Shown here in pieces: positions 15,801-23,406 of a stretch of DNA of 28,670 nt (position 1 is the stretch's first letter; each line of letters begins with the position of its first letter). The DNA is from a virus. The notes beneath the pieces are model-generated. The model saw only the letters and a list, made by a program, of their open reading frames with translations. It was not told where the DNA came from and did not search any database. Where the stretch lies: IMG/VR virus record IMGVR_UViG_3300046804_001212, positions 1 to 28,670 of that record; one strand, written 5' to 3'. The position numbers were made by a program, and so were the translations under genes.

Positions 15801-15901
15801 CGATGCAAGGTCCGCATCTGCCACATGGACAAACCGCAACATGGGATGCCGCTCGGGGTGCGTGGGTGCCAGATACTTCATCGTGGGATGTTGGTTGGTA
15901 A
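12875..15901 (+). CDS. Tail tape measure protein
   Basis: A 1008-residue protein, the longest in the window, starting at GTG 12875 behind GAGGAGG (12863-12869). The N-terminal ~270 residues are Gln/Ala-rich and helical, as expected for a coiled rod. Hydrophobic stretches lie near residues 284-300 (MLGVGAAGAGIYKAF), 510-540 (LFGLAFMFAVSPITAIIALLGYL) and 555-590 (LAVAVKAFQYFLDAFILLVGGF); such segments are thought to act in membrane passage of DNA. A Gly-rich linker lies near 676-687. The C-terminal part is Pro/Gly-rich. No lysozyme or peptidase motif is seen. The length fits a tail of about 150 nm by the usual 0.15 nm per residue. Confidence 0.92.
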   Translation: MAGEGIHIPITGDASGFSIAMAKAAAAVKEFGEVTKRSGDSQALNFQAYAQRVQFYTQQYRTNLSTVAQISQQSAQQQIYHFNQINKSLYETFTRAPQSNLAQYRATLNATQQAHQAMVQGLKKQGEILTREFERQADAEAKVARVRGNAAVQYLGYVDQLVAKSNQLRQTLTKNAETEAVAEQTARATGFRQQLDTAVAFQSQMYDIAKRGAEQRRAWAAQDAAVAQAAAKAQQDLARQVQTEASVAAREAARGQREHAAALRDVGHMVKDLLSGKGLPSLITQMLGVGAAGAGIYKAFQIGRSIYRKVVYDFNELGESIYRLKLTTGDSTESVSALRYAAQMAGVSSLSLEMRWAQFSKALVGNSKHVRALGIEYKYLNGTTKSAFQLMGEVGDKLSQMSDAEKREAIALGLFGRGFKDILPLLAQGSKGMEEFRKHAKDAGVILSDKDLIEQRKFIIAQRELKATFEGLAFQIGKALAPRLITFFNAIREGVSYIINFVKANKDAQTALKLFGLAFMFAVSPITAIIALLGYLVQRFEPFGEALINITGVLGNLAGKGLAVAVKAFQYFLDAFILLVGGFLKLGEVLTGNRVWKFFFGDGAHEAITNAMGVLSTAKAGMDKFMDGFAQTAWDKGGDYATAFAKGFVGLMKKLKFKKSDLNLGWPEGGLYDPSIPGAGGAGGGGGGQRKHPLLAYFENLVKQSRDVLNTLRDKAIQVQREMKQLADSTAQSLGRALSLQDVSSAVGIYSRPTRLIAMFKKRLADMREYVDNLRRLGAMGLPPEMLSDLANMGLVEGARLAKTLVSNPTMIPQFAEIQAQISAVTQEGGQVVSRAIMGRQATDALSAAMAAQRRFQDLLGYSKKFGYSPSKTDIEAASTNISQQIQMAIQSNADPAVIEQAIAWALKTGALVYTGGRYRDKRGKGFDWSPYARMTPSSGSNMMPDFYGPPAPPSSGTMFQPKSGLQGPTKPYENPMQGPHLPHGQTATWDAARGAWVPDTSSWDVGW

Positions 15902-15911
15902 AGGATAACTA

Positions 15912-16805
15912 ATGGCAACTGCTTCTTCTCCTACAGTTCAATACGGGTTTGCTTTTGGTGATGACACCGGCAATCAATGGCTTTTTGGTGGAGCCGGTCA
16001 AGGCGTACAGGTATTGCAGGTAGATGGCTTGGAAGGTCTGCCAAATCTGCGTACACAGGACACTGGTCGTGGCTATGCCGACGGGGGATTTTCTGGTCGT
16101 GACTTTCTTGATTCACGCTCTATTACGTTTACGTTGCAGATTATGACGGATGCCAATGCGTCAATGCAAACTTATTTGGCTGAGTTGCAGCGTTATTTGA
16201 TGCCGCAACGGTCGGGGTTGAATGTGTTGCAGGTGTTTCTTCCGGGTGGGCGTGGAGTTCGCCGTATTTATGGGCGTGTGCGTCGCCGCCAGATCACCGT
16301 TGATCCGCAGTATGCGTATGGTCGCGCTGTTGCAATGCTGGAGTTTTTCTGCCCTGATCCTCGTTTTTACAGTGATTTAGCCAGCGTTTACACAATCAAC
16401 AGTTTGTCGTACACAACTCGGTCTTACCCAAGAACATATAACCTGACTTACCCTACGGCGGCTACTGGGGCCAGCGGAAACGCCACCGCCAACAACCTCG
16501 GCAACTACGAAACATGGCCGTCGTTCTCCGTAACCAGCACAGGGTCAGCCAGTAATATCACTCTCTATAACTACACCACTAACCAGTTCCTCAACTTTCC
16601 AACCCTGACCCTCGGAACAAATGATACGCTAGTCATAGATACCGATTTGCGAACCATCCTTCTCAACTCCAATCCATCCCGCAACCTGCTCTCAATTGAT
16701 TCACGCTGGTTCTCACTACCCCCCGGCGTTCCCACAACCATCGGACTGCAAACAGCAAGCGGCACAGCAAACTGCACAATTACCTACCGCGACGCATACA
16801 TCTGA
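15912..16805 (+). CDS. Distal tail protein (Dit-like)
   Basis: A 297-residue protein with AAAGGA upstream of ATG 15912. The N-terminal part (VLQVDGLEGLPNLRTQDTGRGYADG, RDFLDSRSITFTLQI) and the segment VRRIYGRVRRRQITVDPQYAYGRAVAMLEFFCPDPRFYSD are typical of actinophage Dit proteins that form the hexameric hub at the tail end. The C-terminal half is a beta-sandwich (ITLYNYTTNQFLNFPTL, IDTDLRTILLN, SRWFSLPPG). Position directly after the tape measure gene is canonical. Confidence 0.85.
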   Translation: MATASSPTVQYGFAFGDDTGNQWLFGGAGQGVQVLQVDGLEGLPNLRTQDTGRGYADGGFSGRDFLDSRSITFTLQIMTDANASMQTYLAELQRYLMPQRSGLNVLQVFLPGGRGVRRIYGRVRRRQITVDPQYAYGRAVAMLEFFCPDPRFYSDLASVYTINSLSYTTRSYPRTYNLTYPTAATGASGNATANNLGNYETWPSFSVTSTGSASNITLYNYTTNQFLNFPTLTLGTNDTLVIDTDLRTILLNSNPSRNLLSIDSRWFSLPPGVPTTIGLQTASGTANCTITYRDAYI

Positions 16806-16816
16806 GGTAACCACAA

Positions 16817-18550
16817 ATGGCATTCACTCTTTCACAGCCTTCCTACGGTCAAGGCGGTTCATACACTGCTCAACAAGACCGTCTGCTGGTCAAGGCCAAC
16901 GCCGTCACAGGCGGGGTTCGCAATCTCCCTTCACAGATCGACGGCACCTCCGCAATGCAAGGCGACCTTGCTATCACGGTCGGAACCAACTCAACAGTCA
17001 ATATCGCTGCCGGTGATGTGTGGATTCCCAGCACATCCGGTCAAGGTTTCTACTACGCTTATAACGATGCCAGCGTCGCATCAGCAGCGTTTGGATCGAA
17101 CTCGTCCGGCAACTCCCGTATTGACATTGTGACCGTACAGGTCACAGACCCCGGAACTTCTGCACCATCAGTAGCAATCGCTATTGTGGCCGGTACTCCT
17201 GCCGCCTCACCAACGCCTCCGGCAACTCCATCGCTTGCTATTGCGCTAGCAAGGGTCACAATCCCCACCGGGTTTGTTTCTGGCACAACAGCGGTTGTTG
17301 CAACAAACATTGTTGATGTACGTCCCAAGGCACAGTTGAACGATTTTTCGGTGCCGAATACCAGCAATGTGGCTGCTCCGGTTATTGGTAACGTGATTCA
17401 CGACGGCTCTGCATGGAACTTGAAATCGTATAACTCGTTGACGTTGCTCGGAACATCTACAACCAGTCTTGCTGTTGGTACTGGCTCCAAAGCATTTACC
17501 ACTCAAACAGGTCTTTCGTTTGCGACGGGACAGCGTATCCGTGCGATCTCGTCATCGTCGTATCAGAACTATGTGGCTGGCAACACAACATCTACAACTA
17601 GTCTTACTGTGGGTACAGGGTCTAAGACGTTGACGGTCGGCACAAACCTGAACTATGTGGTGAATACCCGTGTCCGAATCTACAACACGACCACTCCCGG
17701 CAACTATATGGAAGGCGCAATCACCGCATACACCGCCAGTAGCGGATCGTTGACGGTGAACGTAGACGCTACGGGCGGGTCGGGCACCATCGCCGTATGG
17801 ACTGTTGCTCCGACTGTGGTGTCAATGGAAGGCGTGTTTGCGTCATATGCGGCTGGTGTTTTGACTATCACAGTTGACACAACGGTTGGCGCAGGAACAT
17901 TTACTGACTGGTTGATTTATGCGCCCAGTTGGGAACAGCCCGTCAAATCCTCTTTGACTGGTGCATACGACGGCACTTACCGCTATGTGCCGACTGCGGT
18001 TTCACCTTCTACTGTATCGCCACCGCTTCCTTTCAAGGGCAGTATGTGGTATCAAACCGATACCACACGATTGTTGGAACATGACGGTTCGGCTTGGCAG
18101 CGGATTAGTTACAATAACTCCACTGGTCGCACTGGCTGTTCGGTGACTGCTACTGCGTTTTCAATCGCTAGCGGTGCATCATCGCGCAATATTACATATG
18201 ATGCCGAAACCTTTGACTCTGACGGATTCTTTACGCCGTCCGGCACAAACATAACTATCCCAACTGGTTTGGGTGGCTTGTACGCTTTGTCGTTGACGAT
18301 CACATGGGACACCGATCCCGGTGCATCGACGTGGACCTTGATTCGTTGTCTGTCGGGTTCTACTAACTATGCGTGGCGATCCGACACAACACTGTTCAGG
18401 TCGGCTTTTGGAACAACGGACTACTTTACGGGTGTTTCGGCCATTGTTCCTCTTGCTGCTGGCGATGTCCTCAGTTGTTCCTGCACCCAATCATCGGGTG
18501 TTGCAATCAACATCAATTCATTGTTCACCGCATACAGGGTAGGGTTGTGA
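16817..18550 (+). CDS. Minor tail/baseplate protein with fibre repeats and jelly-roll-like tip
   Basis: A 577-residue protein, ATG 16817 after GAGG. Residues 1-175 form a domain shared with the next gene (PSYGQG, QDRLLVKAN, AMQGDLA, GNSRIDIVTVQVTD, NIVDVRPKAQ). Residues about 213-330 carry two to three copies of a beta repeat with the core TSLxVGTGSK, as in many phage fibre shafts. A short GSMWYQTDTTRLLEHDGSAW linker follows. The last ~140 residues (NITYDAETFDSDGFFTPSGTNI, GLYALSLTITWD, GDVLSCSCTQSSG) resemble a C1q/TNF-like jelly roll and are a good receptor-binding candidate by inference. Confidence 0.8.
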   Translation: MAFTLSQPSYGQGGSYTAQQDRLLVKANAVTGGVRNLPSQIDGTSAMQGDLAITVGTNSTVNIAAGDVWIPSTSGQGFYYAYNDASVASAAFGSNSSGNSRIDIVTVQVTDPGTSAPSVAIAIVAGTPAASPTPPATPSLAIALARVTIPTGFVSGTTAVVATNIVDVRPKAQLNDFSVPNTSNVAAPVIGNVIHDGSAWNLKSYNSLTLLGTSTTSLAVGTGSKAFTTQTGLSFATGQRIRAISSSSYQNYVAGNTTSTTSLTVGTGSKTLTVGTNLNYVVNTRVRIYNTTTPGNYMEGAITAYTASSGSLTVNVDATGGSGTIAVWTVAPTVVSMEGVFASYAAGVLTITVDTTVGAGTFTDWLIYAPSWEQPVKSSLTGAYDGTYRYVPTAVSPSTVSPPLPFKGSMWYQTDTTRLLEHDGSAWQRISYNNSTGRTGCSVTATAFSIASGASSRNITYDAETFDSDGFFTPSGTNITIPTGLGGLYALSLTITWDTDPGASTWTLIRCLSGSTNYAWRSDTTLFRSAFGTTDYFTGVSAIVPLAAGDVLSCSCTQSSGVAININSLFTAYRVGL

Positions 18551-18551
18551 C

Positions 18552-19790
18552 ATGGCTTTTTCCACTCCCTCTTACGGGCAAGGCGCAACCCCCGGATATA
18601 CCGCCGCCCAAGACCGTTCGCTAGTAAAAGCAAATGTTGTTACAGCAGGTGTCCGTCGCCTTATTCCCGCATCCGGTGGAGCAATGCAAGGCGACCTTGC
18701 CGTTACTTCCAGCGGGTCGGCAAACGCAACAGTCAACATCGGTTTGGGTGACTGTTTTATTGACGACGGTGCAGGAGGTTTCTACTTCTCTACTAACGCT
18801 ACGGCGGTTGCTACAGCCGCTTTCACTGCCAACTCATCTGGCGCAACCCGCACCGACCTTGTGTATGTGCAGGTAACCGATAGCGGGGTGGGCAACCCCA
18901 CGATTGCGGTGAGCGTAGCGGCAGGCTCAACCACCGTTCCCGCCAAGGCCATCGGTCTGGCGACTGTTGCTATTCCTAACGGATTTACGGTTGCTACTCA
19001 GGTGTTGAATGCGTGGATTACTGACGTTCGCAAGAAGGCACAAACATTTGATCTGTCAGTAACCAATACCTCTGCGGTTGCAACGCCTGTATCTGGCAAC
19101 CTTGCTTTTGACACATCCGCTGGAACTGGAACACTAAAGTTTTACAACAACAGTGGATCGTGGGTATCAGTTGTCGCATCCGATACTGGTATTACCAATG
19201 CCAACCTTGCGACCGGAAACACACTGGTTTATTCGGCTGCGTCTGCACCAGCATCACCAACCGACGGATCATTGTGGCATGACACAACCGTAGGACAGTT
19301 GTATATCTACCGTTCTTCCACCTCAACATGGTATCCGATTGCTCGTACACAGGCAGGCGCATCATGGACCCCAACGCTTTCCAATCTGAGTCCCGGCAAC
19401 GGAACAACGACCGCAACCTATGAGCAGTATGGCCGTCAGGTCAACTTCAACATTGTTATTGCTTACGGTTCTACCGCCCCAAACGTGAGCGGTGCAATGC
19501 GGTTTACCCTGCCGGTTGCACCTCGCAACCTGTTTGTGTGTACGGCAGCATTGTACGCCCCGTCTGTTGGTGCCGGATTTATTTACGACATGAAGGGTAT
19601 GCCTGCAACCAGCGGTGGTGTGCCCAGTTCCGGCAGTTCGACTGTCACGTTGTTCACAATCAGAGTTACCCCCAGTCTTGCAACATCAACAGATATCAAA
19701 TGGGTGGTCACTGGTGCGGGCACACCGTTTACCAGTCCCGCTTCGGGTGATGTTATGGTTATTTCCGGTTCATATGAGGCAGCGTCATAG
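18552..19790 (+). CDS. Minor tail/baseplate protein, paralogue of the preceding gene
   Basis: A 412-residue protein one base after the previous stop. Residues 1-170 align by eye with the N-terminus of its neighbour (YGQGATPGYTAAQDRSLVKAN, AMQGDLAVTSSGS, GATRTDLVYVQVTD, ITDVRKKAQ), which shows tandem duplication. The part SPTDGSLWHDTTVGQLYIYRSSTSTWYPI is a common linker in tail fibres. The C-terminal ~130 residues form a beta domain (GRQVNFNIVIAYGS, GAMRFTLPVAP) unlike the tip of the neighbour. The shared N-terminus is probably the tail-attachment part and the C-terminus the variable part. Confidence 0.8.
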   Translation: MAFSTPSYGQGATPGYTAAQDRSLVKANVVTAGVRRLIPASGGAMQGDLAVTSSGSANATVNIGLGDCFIDDGAGGFYFSTNATAVATAAFTANSSGATRTDLVYVQVTDSGVGNPTIAVSVAAGSTTVPAKAIGLATVAIPNGFTVATQVLNAWITDVRKKAQTFDLSVTNTSAVATPVSGNLAFDTSAGTGTLKFYNNSGSWVSVVASDTGITNANLATGNTLVYSAASAPASPTDGSLWHDTTVGQLYIYRSSTSTWYPIARTQAGASWTPTLSNLSPGNGTTTATYEQYGRQVNFNIVIAYGSTAPNVSGAMRFTLPVAPRNLFVCTAALYAPSVGAGFIYDMKGMPATSGGVPSSGSSTVTLFTIRVTPSLATSTDIKWVVTGAGTPFTSPASGDVMVISGSYEAAS

Positions 19791-21064
19791 TGACAACCAC
19801 ATATCCCAACTACAGATATCTTCTTCACAATTTGACCAGCCCATACACCGTTGTAGGTGAACTTCAGTTCACTGATGTCCGCTGGTCGTTGGCGTTGAAT
19901 GAGTCCGGGTCGTTCTCTGGAACGATCAACATTGCCGATCCTCGTACTTTGACCAATGTGGGTACGGCGTATGCGGGATACAACTCCAGTTTGGAATACA
20001 TTACTCAGCCGGGTCGTGTCGGTCTGTATGTGGAATACAACAATGTGCCGGTTTGGGGTGGAATTATTTGGACCCGTGAATGGGATGCAATTAGTCAGAC
20101 GTTGACGGTTTCGGCCAAAACATATGATTCATGGTTTGAGCATCGCACCGTAAAAGACTATAAGGGTGACAGCGGTGCGCTGGTATTTGATGAAACCAAC
20201 GATCAGTTTGAGGTTATGACCGGAGTCAATGGTGTGTTGGACAATGTTGACAGCACATTGCTTGTATTCAAAGACGGGACAACTGTGTCGGGTGATATCG
20301 GCATTGACTATGACACTTCGGCGTTGTCCGGGGTAAATCTGTCCGGTCAATATGTGGTGTATGACTACGAACACAAAACAGTTATGCAAGTGTTGTCCGA
20401 CTTGTATCAGCAGTCCACCAGTGAGGATGTTGTTACTGGTCAACCAATACAGTTGGGGTTCGACTGGTTTGTTGAGGTCTACTACGACACAACGGGTGCG
20501 TTGCGACGCACCTACAGACAGTATTATCCCCGCAAAGGAAACAACGATAAAACGTCTGCGTCGCTGCCAACCCTCGATTTTCCCGGTACGGCTCTGTCAT
20601 ATAACTGGCCGGAGGACGGGGCAAGCATGGCTACCGTTGTTCACGGGATTGGTCCCGGTTCTGGTGACGGTGTATATACCGTGCAGCAAACTGCTGACGT
20701 TGATTACATTGTTGCCGACTACCCGGTTTTGGAAGCGGTGGAGTCGTTCACTCAGATCGGTGCTGTAGAGGTTGTTGATTCGTTGACGCAAGCAAAGGCG
20801 AATGCTTTGTCGGTGCCGCTGGTCACTCCTTCGTTCACTTGGAATCCCGGTTGGGCGCACACCAATGATATTTCGGTTGAGAGTACGACTGGTCCTGCTC
20901 TTGGCGAGTTTGATGTGGGCGATCTGTTCCGTATCCGTTTGTTGGACCCACGGTTCCCGAACGGTGCCGAATATTATTTGCGGCTCACCCGGTTTGAGGT
21001 GTCGGTCGGGGACAACAACAACGCTCATATGGTGAGCGGCGAGTTTGCGTTTCCAACCTACTGA
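19790..21064 (+). CDS. Tail hub/baseplate protein (ReqiPepy6 gp37-like)
   Basis: A 424-residue protein starting at GTG 19790, which shares one base with the TAG of the preceding gene; GAGG lies ten bases upstream. Features such as GELQFTDVRWSLALNESGSFSGTINI, RVGLYVEYNNVPVWGGIIWTREWD and SAKTYDSWFEHR near the N-terminus are typical of the actinophage hub family related to T4 gp27/Tal N-termini. The C-terminus has strands (FDVGDLFRIRLLDPRFPN, YLRLTRFEVSVGD). It would attach beneath Dit. No lytic domain is present. It is the last late gene; its TGA directly abuts the stop of the opposing gene. Confidence 0.8.
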   Translation: MTTTYPNYRYLLHNLTSPYTVVGELQFTDVRWSLALNESGSFSGTINIADPRTLTNVGTAYAGYNSSLEYITQPGRVGLYVEYNNVPVWGGIIWTREWDAISQTLTVSAKTYDSWFEHRTVKDYKGDSGALVFDETNDQFEVMTGVNGVLDNVDSTLLVFKDGTTVSGDIGIDYDTSALSGVNLSGQYVVYDYEHKTVMQVLSDLYQQSTSEDVVTGQPIQLGFDWFVEVYYDTTGALRRTYRQYYPRKGNNDKTSASLPTLDFPGTALSYNWPEDGASMATVVHGIGPGSGDGVYTVQQTADVDYIVADYPVLEAVESFTQIGAVEVVDSLTQAKANALSVPLVTPSFTWNPGWAHTNDISVESTTGPALGEFDVGDLFRIRLLDPRFPNGAEYYLRLTRFEVSVGDNNNAHMVSGEFAFPTY

Positions 21065-22129
21065 TTACCAGCCTTCACGTTTGCGGTTCATTGGCAGCAC
21101 GGGTGCTGTCCACGTTTTGCCATGTTCCGGGGTCATCAAGAACAGTGCTTGTGCCGGTGGTTCAAACCCAAAATTGGATACGGCAGCATATTCGTCGTAA
21201 CCCTTTAGGCTTCCGTTCACCACAAATGACGGACCAAAGATAAGGTTGTGCCAGTGACCCATGCAGAGCAGATCGTAGGGTTGGTTGACGGCGGCTTGCC
21301 GTTGCCGTTTGCGGGCATCCAGTCGCATGATTGGTGCCCATATGCCTGCGATGCCGCCGCCGCCCTTGGCTTGATCGCCGTGGGTAATCATTACCCGTTG
21401 ACCGTAAGACTGGACAAGAACGTCGGCTGCTTCTGACACATCGAACGTGACGCGCTTGTCCTTGGCGAACTGTCTGGCTAACAGGTGTCCGGTGAACCAG
21501 TCAAAGTTGTCTCTTGCCCTGAACTTCATGCGAGGTTTGCGGGTGCGTCGGGAGTGGTTGCCGACAACGACCGGGATGTGAACTTTGCCAAATGTGTCAG
21601 CAAGCAAACTGATTCCCGCAGACAGATGATCGGCCCAGTGCAGGATTGATCCGAGGATGGTGTCCTCGTTGGTTTCTGCCAGTTCTTCGTGAATGTCGCC
21701 GGAGTAGAGGTCGCCCATCAGTGGGACGACAATGCCGTCGTATTCGATACCAGTCCAATAATCGGTGGTGATCTTGATTGTTGATTGGAAGGTGGTGGCA
21801 AGTCGTTGTTCTGCAATCTTGCGGTTGTAGGCGTTGGTGTTCATCAGTTCTGCCGGGTTGACCACTTCGTCCAGATGCAGGTCTGACAGAAGCAACCACG
21901 GGGTGCCGTGATGTTTCCTGCCGGATTTGCCAACGTGCCTTGTCAACCAGTCGGGTGGTGGACCGGCGTGGCGTGTCATGCCGATCAACAGATTCAGTTC
22001 TTCCTCTACCCGTTCTAGTCTTTCTTCTGCTTCACGGGCACGGGCTACAGCGTCACGGGCTTCACGTTCTGCTCTGTCGATGCGACGTTGCAGATTGGAG
22101 TCTTCCGGCAAGTCATCTCTTAGTGACAT
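21065..22129 (-). CDS. Calcineurin-like metallophosphoesterase with N-terminal coiled coil
   Basis: A 354-residue enzyme of the binuclear metal phosphoesterase family. Motifs in order: D-x-H (LLLSDLHLDE, Asp83/His85), G-D (MGDLYSGD, Asp140), G-N-H (VVGNHSRR, Asn191/His192), HGD (MITHGDQ, His250) and G-H-x-H (MGHWHN, His292/His294). All metal ligands are thus present. Residues about 10-50 form a charged heptad-like coiled coil. AAGGA lies six bases before ATG 22129 but touches ATG 22135, so 22129 is preferred. Substrate is unknown; phage relatives are thought to act on nucleic acids. It is the last gene of the leftward operon. Confidence 0.88.
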   Translation of the reverse strand: MSLRDDLPEDSNLQRRIDRAEREARDAVARAREAEERLERVEEELNLLIGMTRHAGPPPDWLTRHVGKSGRKHHGTPWLLLSDLHLDEVVNPAELMNTNAYNRKIAEQRLATTFQSTIKITTDYWTGIEYDGIVVPLMGDLYSGDIHEELAETNEDTILGSILHWADHLSAGISLLADTFGKVHIPVVVGNHSRRTRKPRMKFRARDNFDWFTGHLLARQFAKDKRVTFDVSEAADVLVQSYGQRVMITHGDQAKGGGGIAGIWAPIMRLDARKRQRQAAVNQPYDLLCMGHWHNLIFGPSFVVNGSLKGYDEYAAVSNFGFEPPAQALFLMTPEHGKTWTAPVLPMNRKREGW

Positions 22130-22344
22130 GAACATTCCTTTTTGCGGTGTCGGGCAATTGTTGTTACTGCCATGCGGGGCCAGTTTTTCTTGGTGAACAG
22201 GCCATGAATGCTGGTGTGTTGAATGTTCGTGTCTTCCAACAGTTCGATTAGTTCTGTTGCTAGCGGTTTGTCTAATGTTTGGAGGAATGCTCCGACTAGA
22301 CAGAGTTGTCTGCCGGGGGTGTCAAGTTCATCTCTGAGTGTCAT
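22120..22344 (-). CDS. Small HTH-type DNA-binding protein
   Basis: A 74-residue protein starting at ATG 22344, preceded by AAAGGA at a good distance; a longer frame upstream has no ribosome site. The C-terminal half (ELIELLEDTNIQHTSIHGLF, WPRMAVTTIARHRKKECSC) matches a pattern seen in small actinophage proteins, where two helices precede R-H-R-x-x-E-C. It may bind DNA. Its end overlaps the start of the phosphoesterase gene by 10 bases, so both are co-translated. Confidence 0.7.
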   Translation of the reverse strand: MTLRDELDTPGRQLCLVGAFLQTLDKPLATELIELLEDTNIQHTSIHGLFTKKNWPRMAVTTIARHRKKECSCH

Positions 22345-22354
22345 TGGTTGTCCT

Positions 22355-22999
22355 TTACGCAGATGTGTATGGCGGGTATCCGTTGTATGCAACAATTTCT
22401 CCGGTGCCTCCGGTGTGCGCTCCGGCGGCACTGTTGGTGCCGCCGAATGATGTGGTTGAGAGGGTTGATCCTGCGATTGCTCCTTGTTTGTTGAGCAGGT
22501 CGGTAGAGGTGATGATTTGTCGCCATGAGCGGGCAACAAGTTTGGTGCCTGCGGGGAACACGGTTGGGTTGGTCGGGACTGTCGCAGTGAATCCGGTTGG
22601 TACTGCGGTCGCCGGGGTCACTGCAATAAAGGTGACTTGTACGGTGTTGGGTGCGGTGACTGAGGTGACGGTAGCGATATATTTGTTGCCGGTCCCCCCG
22701 TCGATTGCAACAGTCTGGTTGGCTTGCAATGATCCGGTTGCCTCAACAGTGAGGGTGAGCGGATTGGTTGTGAAGGTTGCTGCTGCGGTGGTGGCAGTGT
22801 TCACATCTTGGATGTAGATGTAGAGCAGGCCGGTTGATGCGTCAATAAACCCGGAACCGGGTTGCGGTGTTTTGGGGAAACGAGTCCAATCTGATTCAAC
22901 GGGGAACGAGATTTGTCGTGTGCGTTCTAGGGCGTTGAGCCGTCGATAGATTTCGTCAAACATTTTTTTGATGTTTGGCATCTTGTTCACTACACCCAT
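22355..22999 (-). CDS. Structural-like beta-rich protein within the early operon
   Basis: A 214-residue protein with GGAGG five bases before ATG 22999. It begins with a short helix (IKKMFDEIYRRLNALERTRQ), has a GSGFIDASTGLLYIYIQDV segment as in phage fibre linkers, and then a long Thr/Ala/Val-rich beta region (LTLTVEATGSLQANQTVAID, TVQVTFIAVTP). The last ~40 residues are Ser/Thr/Gly-rich. In composition it resembles the tail proteins at 16817-19790, yet it lies on the opposite strand among replication and regulatory genes. No known family is recognised with certainty. It could be a virion protein or a surface-interacting early protein. Confidence 0.7.
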   Translation of the reverse strand: MGVVNKMPNIKKMFDEIYRRLNALERTRQISFPVESDWTRFPKTPQPGSGFIDASTGLLYIYIQDVNTATTAAATFTTNPLTLTVEATGSLQANQTVAIDGGTGNKYIATVTSVTAPNTVQVTFIAVTPATAVPTGFTATVPTNPTVFPAGTKLVARSWRQIITSTDLLNKQGAIAGSTLSTTSFGGTNSAAGAHTGGTGEIVAYNGYPPYTSA

Positions 23000-23011
23000 G
23001 TTGTCCTCCGG

Positions 23012-23188
23012 TTATTGTGCGGCTAGTGGTGGTATGGGGCGGTTGTTGGTGACAAGCGTGGCGTAGCCGTCAAGAAGGTCGGGGCCGAATTTCAATATCC
23101 GATCATACCACAGTTTATGGTCGTCGGGGTGGATGTCCCCAAAACGGCAGACAACAACAGTTGCGTCTACTGCTTTCCCGATTGCCAT
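23012..23188 (-). CDS. Small hypothetical protein
   Basis: About 58 residues starting at ATG 23188; GTG at 23197 or 23218 in the same frame would lengthen it and increase the overlap with the upstream gene. No strong ribosome site decides between them. The sequence (VVVCRFGDIHPDDHKLWYDRILKFGPDLLDGYATLV) looks like a small alpha/beta protein. It fills the gap between two genes with clear ribosome sites. Function unknown. Confidence 0.5.
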   Translation of the reverse strand: MAIGKAVDATVVVCRFGDIHPDDHKLWYDRILKFGPDLLDGYATLVTNNRPIPPLAAQ

Positions 23189-23406
23189 GTCATCCACATT
23201 TCGATAGCGGTTTCCCACGCATCTGTATCAATGAAATCTGTTTCCGACTGGCGCATTACGCTAACAAGCAGGTTGCCCATAGTGCGTAGCCGTTCGATCT
23301 CGTCAGCGGCCTCACGACTCAACATAATCAAGCGATATGCTGCATCTCTATCGGTATTAGAACGCTCAGTTTGTTCCCGTAGTCGGGTCACGATGTCGTC
23401 ACCCAC
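23167..23406 (-). CDS. Small helical hypothetical protein
   Basis: A 79-residue protein starting at GTG 23406, six bases after GAGGAGG, inside the end of the methyltransferase gene. The sequence DDIVTRLREQTERSN and REAADEIERLRTMGNLLVSVM is strongly helical and follows a pattern very common in small phage proteins of unknown role. The ribosome site makes this start much better than the upstream in-frame one at 23547. Confidence 0.7.
   Translation of the reverse strand: MGDDIVTRLREQTERSNTDRDAAYRLIMLSREAADEIERLRTMGNLLVSVMRQSETDFIDTDAWETAIEMWMTWQSGKQ

Noticed and set aside
22338-22817. Plus-strand open frame of 159 codons opposite the structural-like protein
   Set aside because: It has no ribosome site, lies opposite a gene with GGAGG at a proper distance and reads as a Val/Ala-rich shadow.
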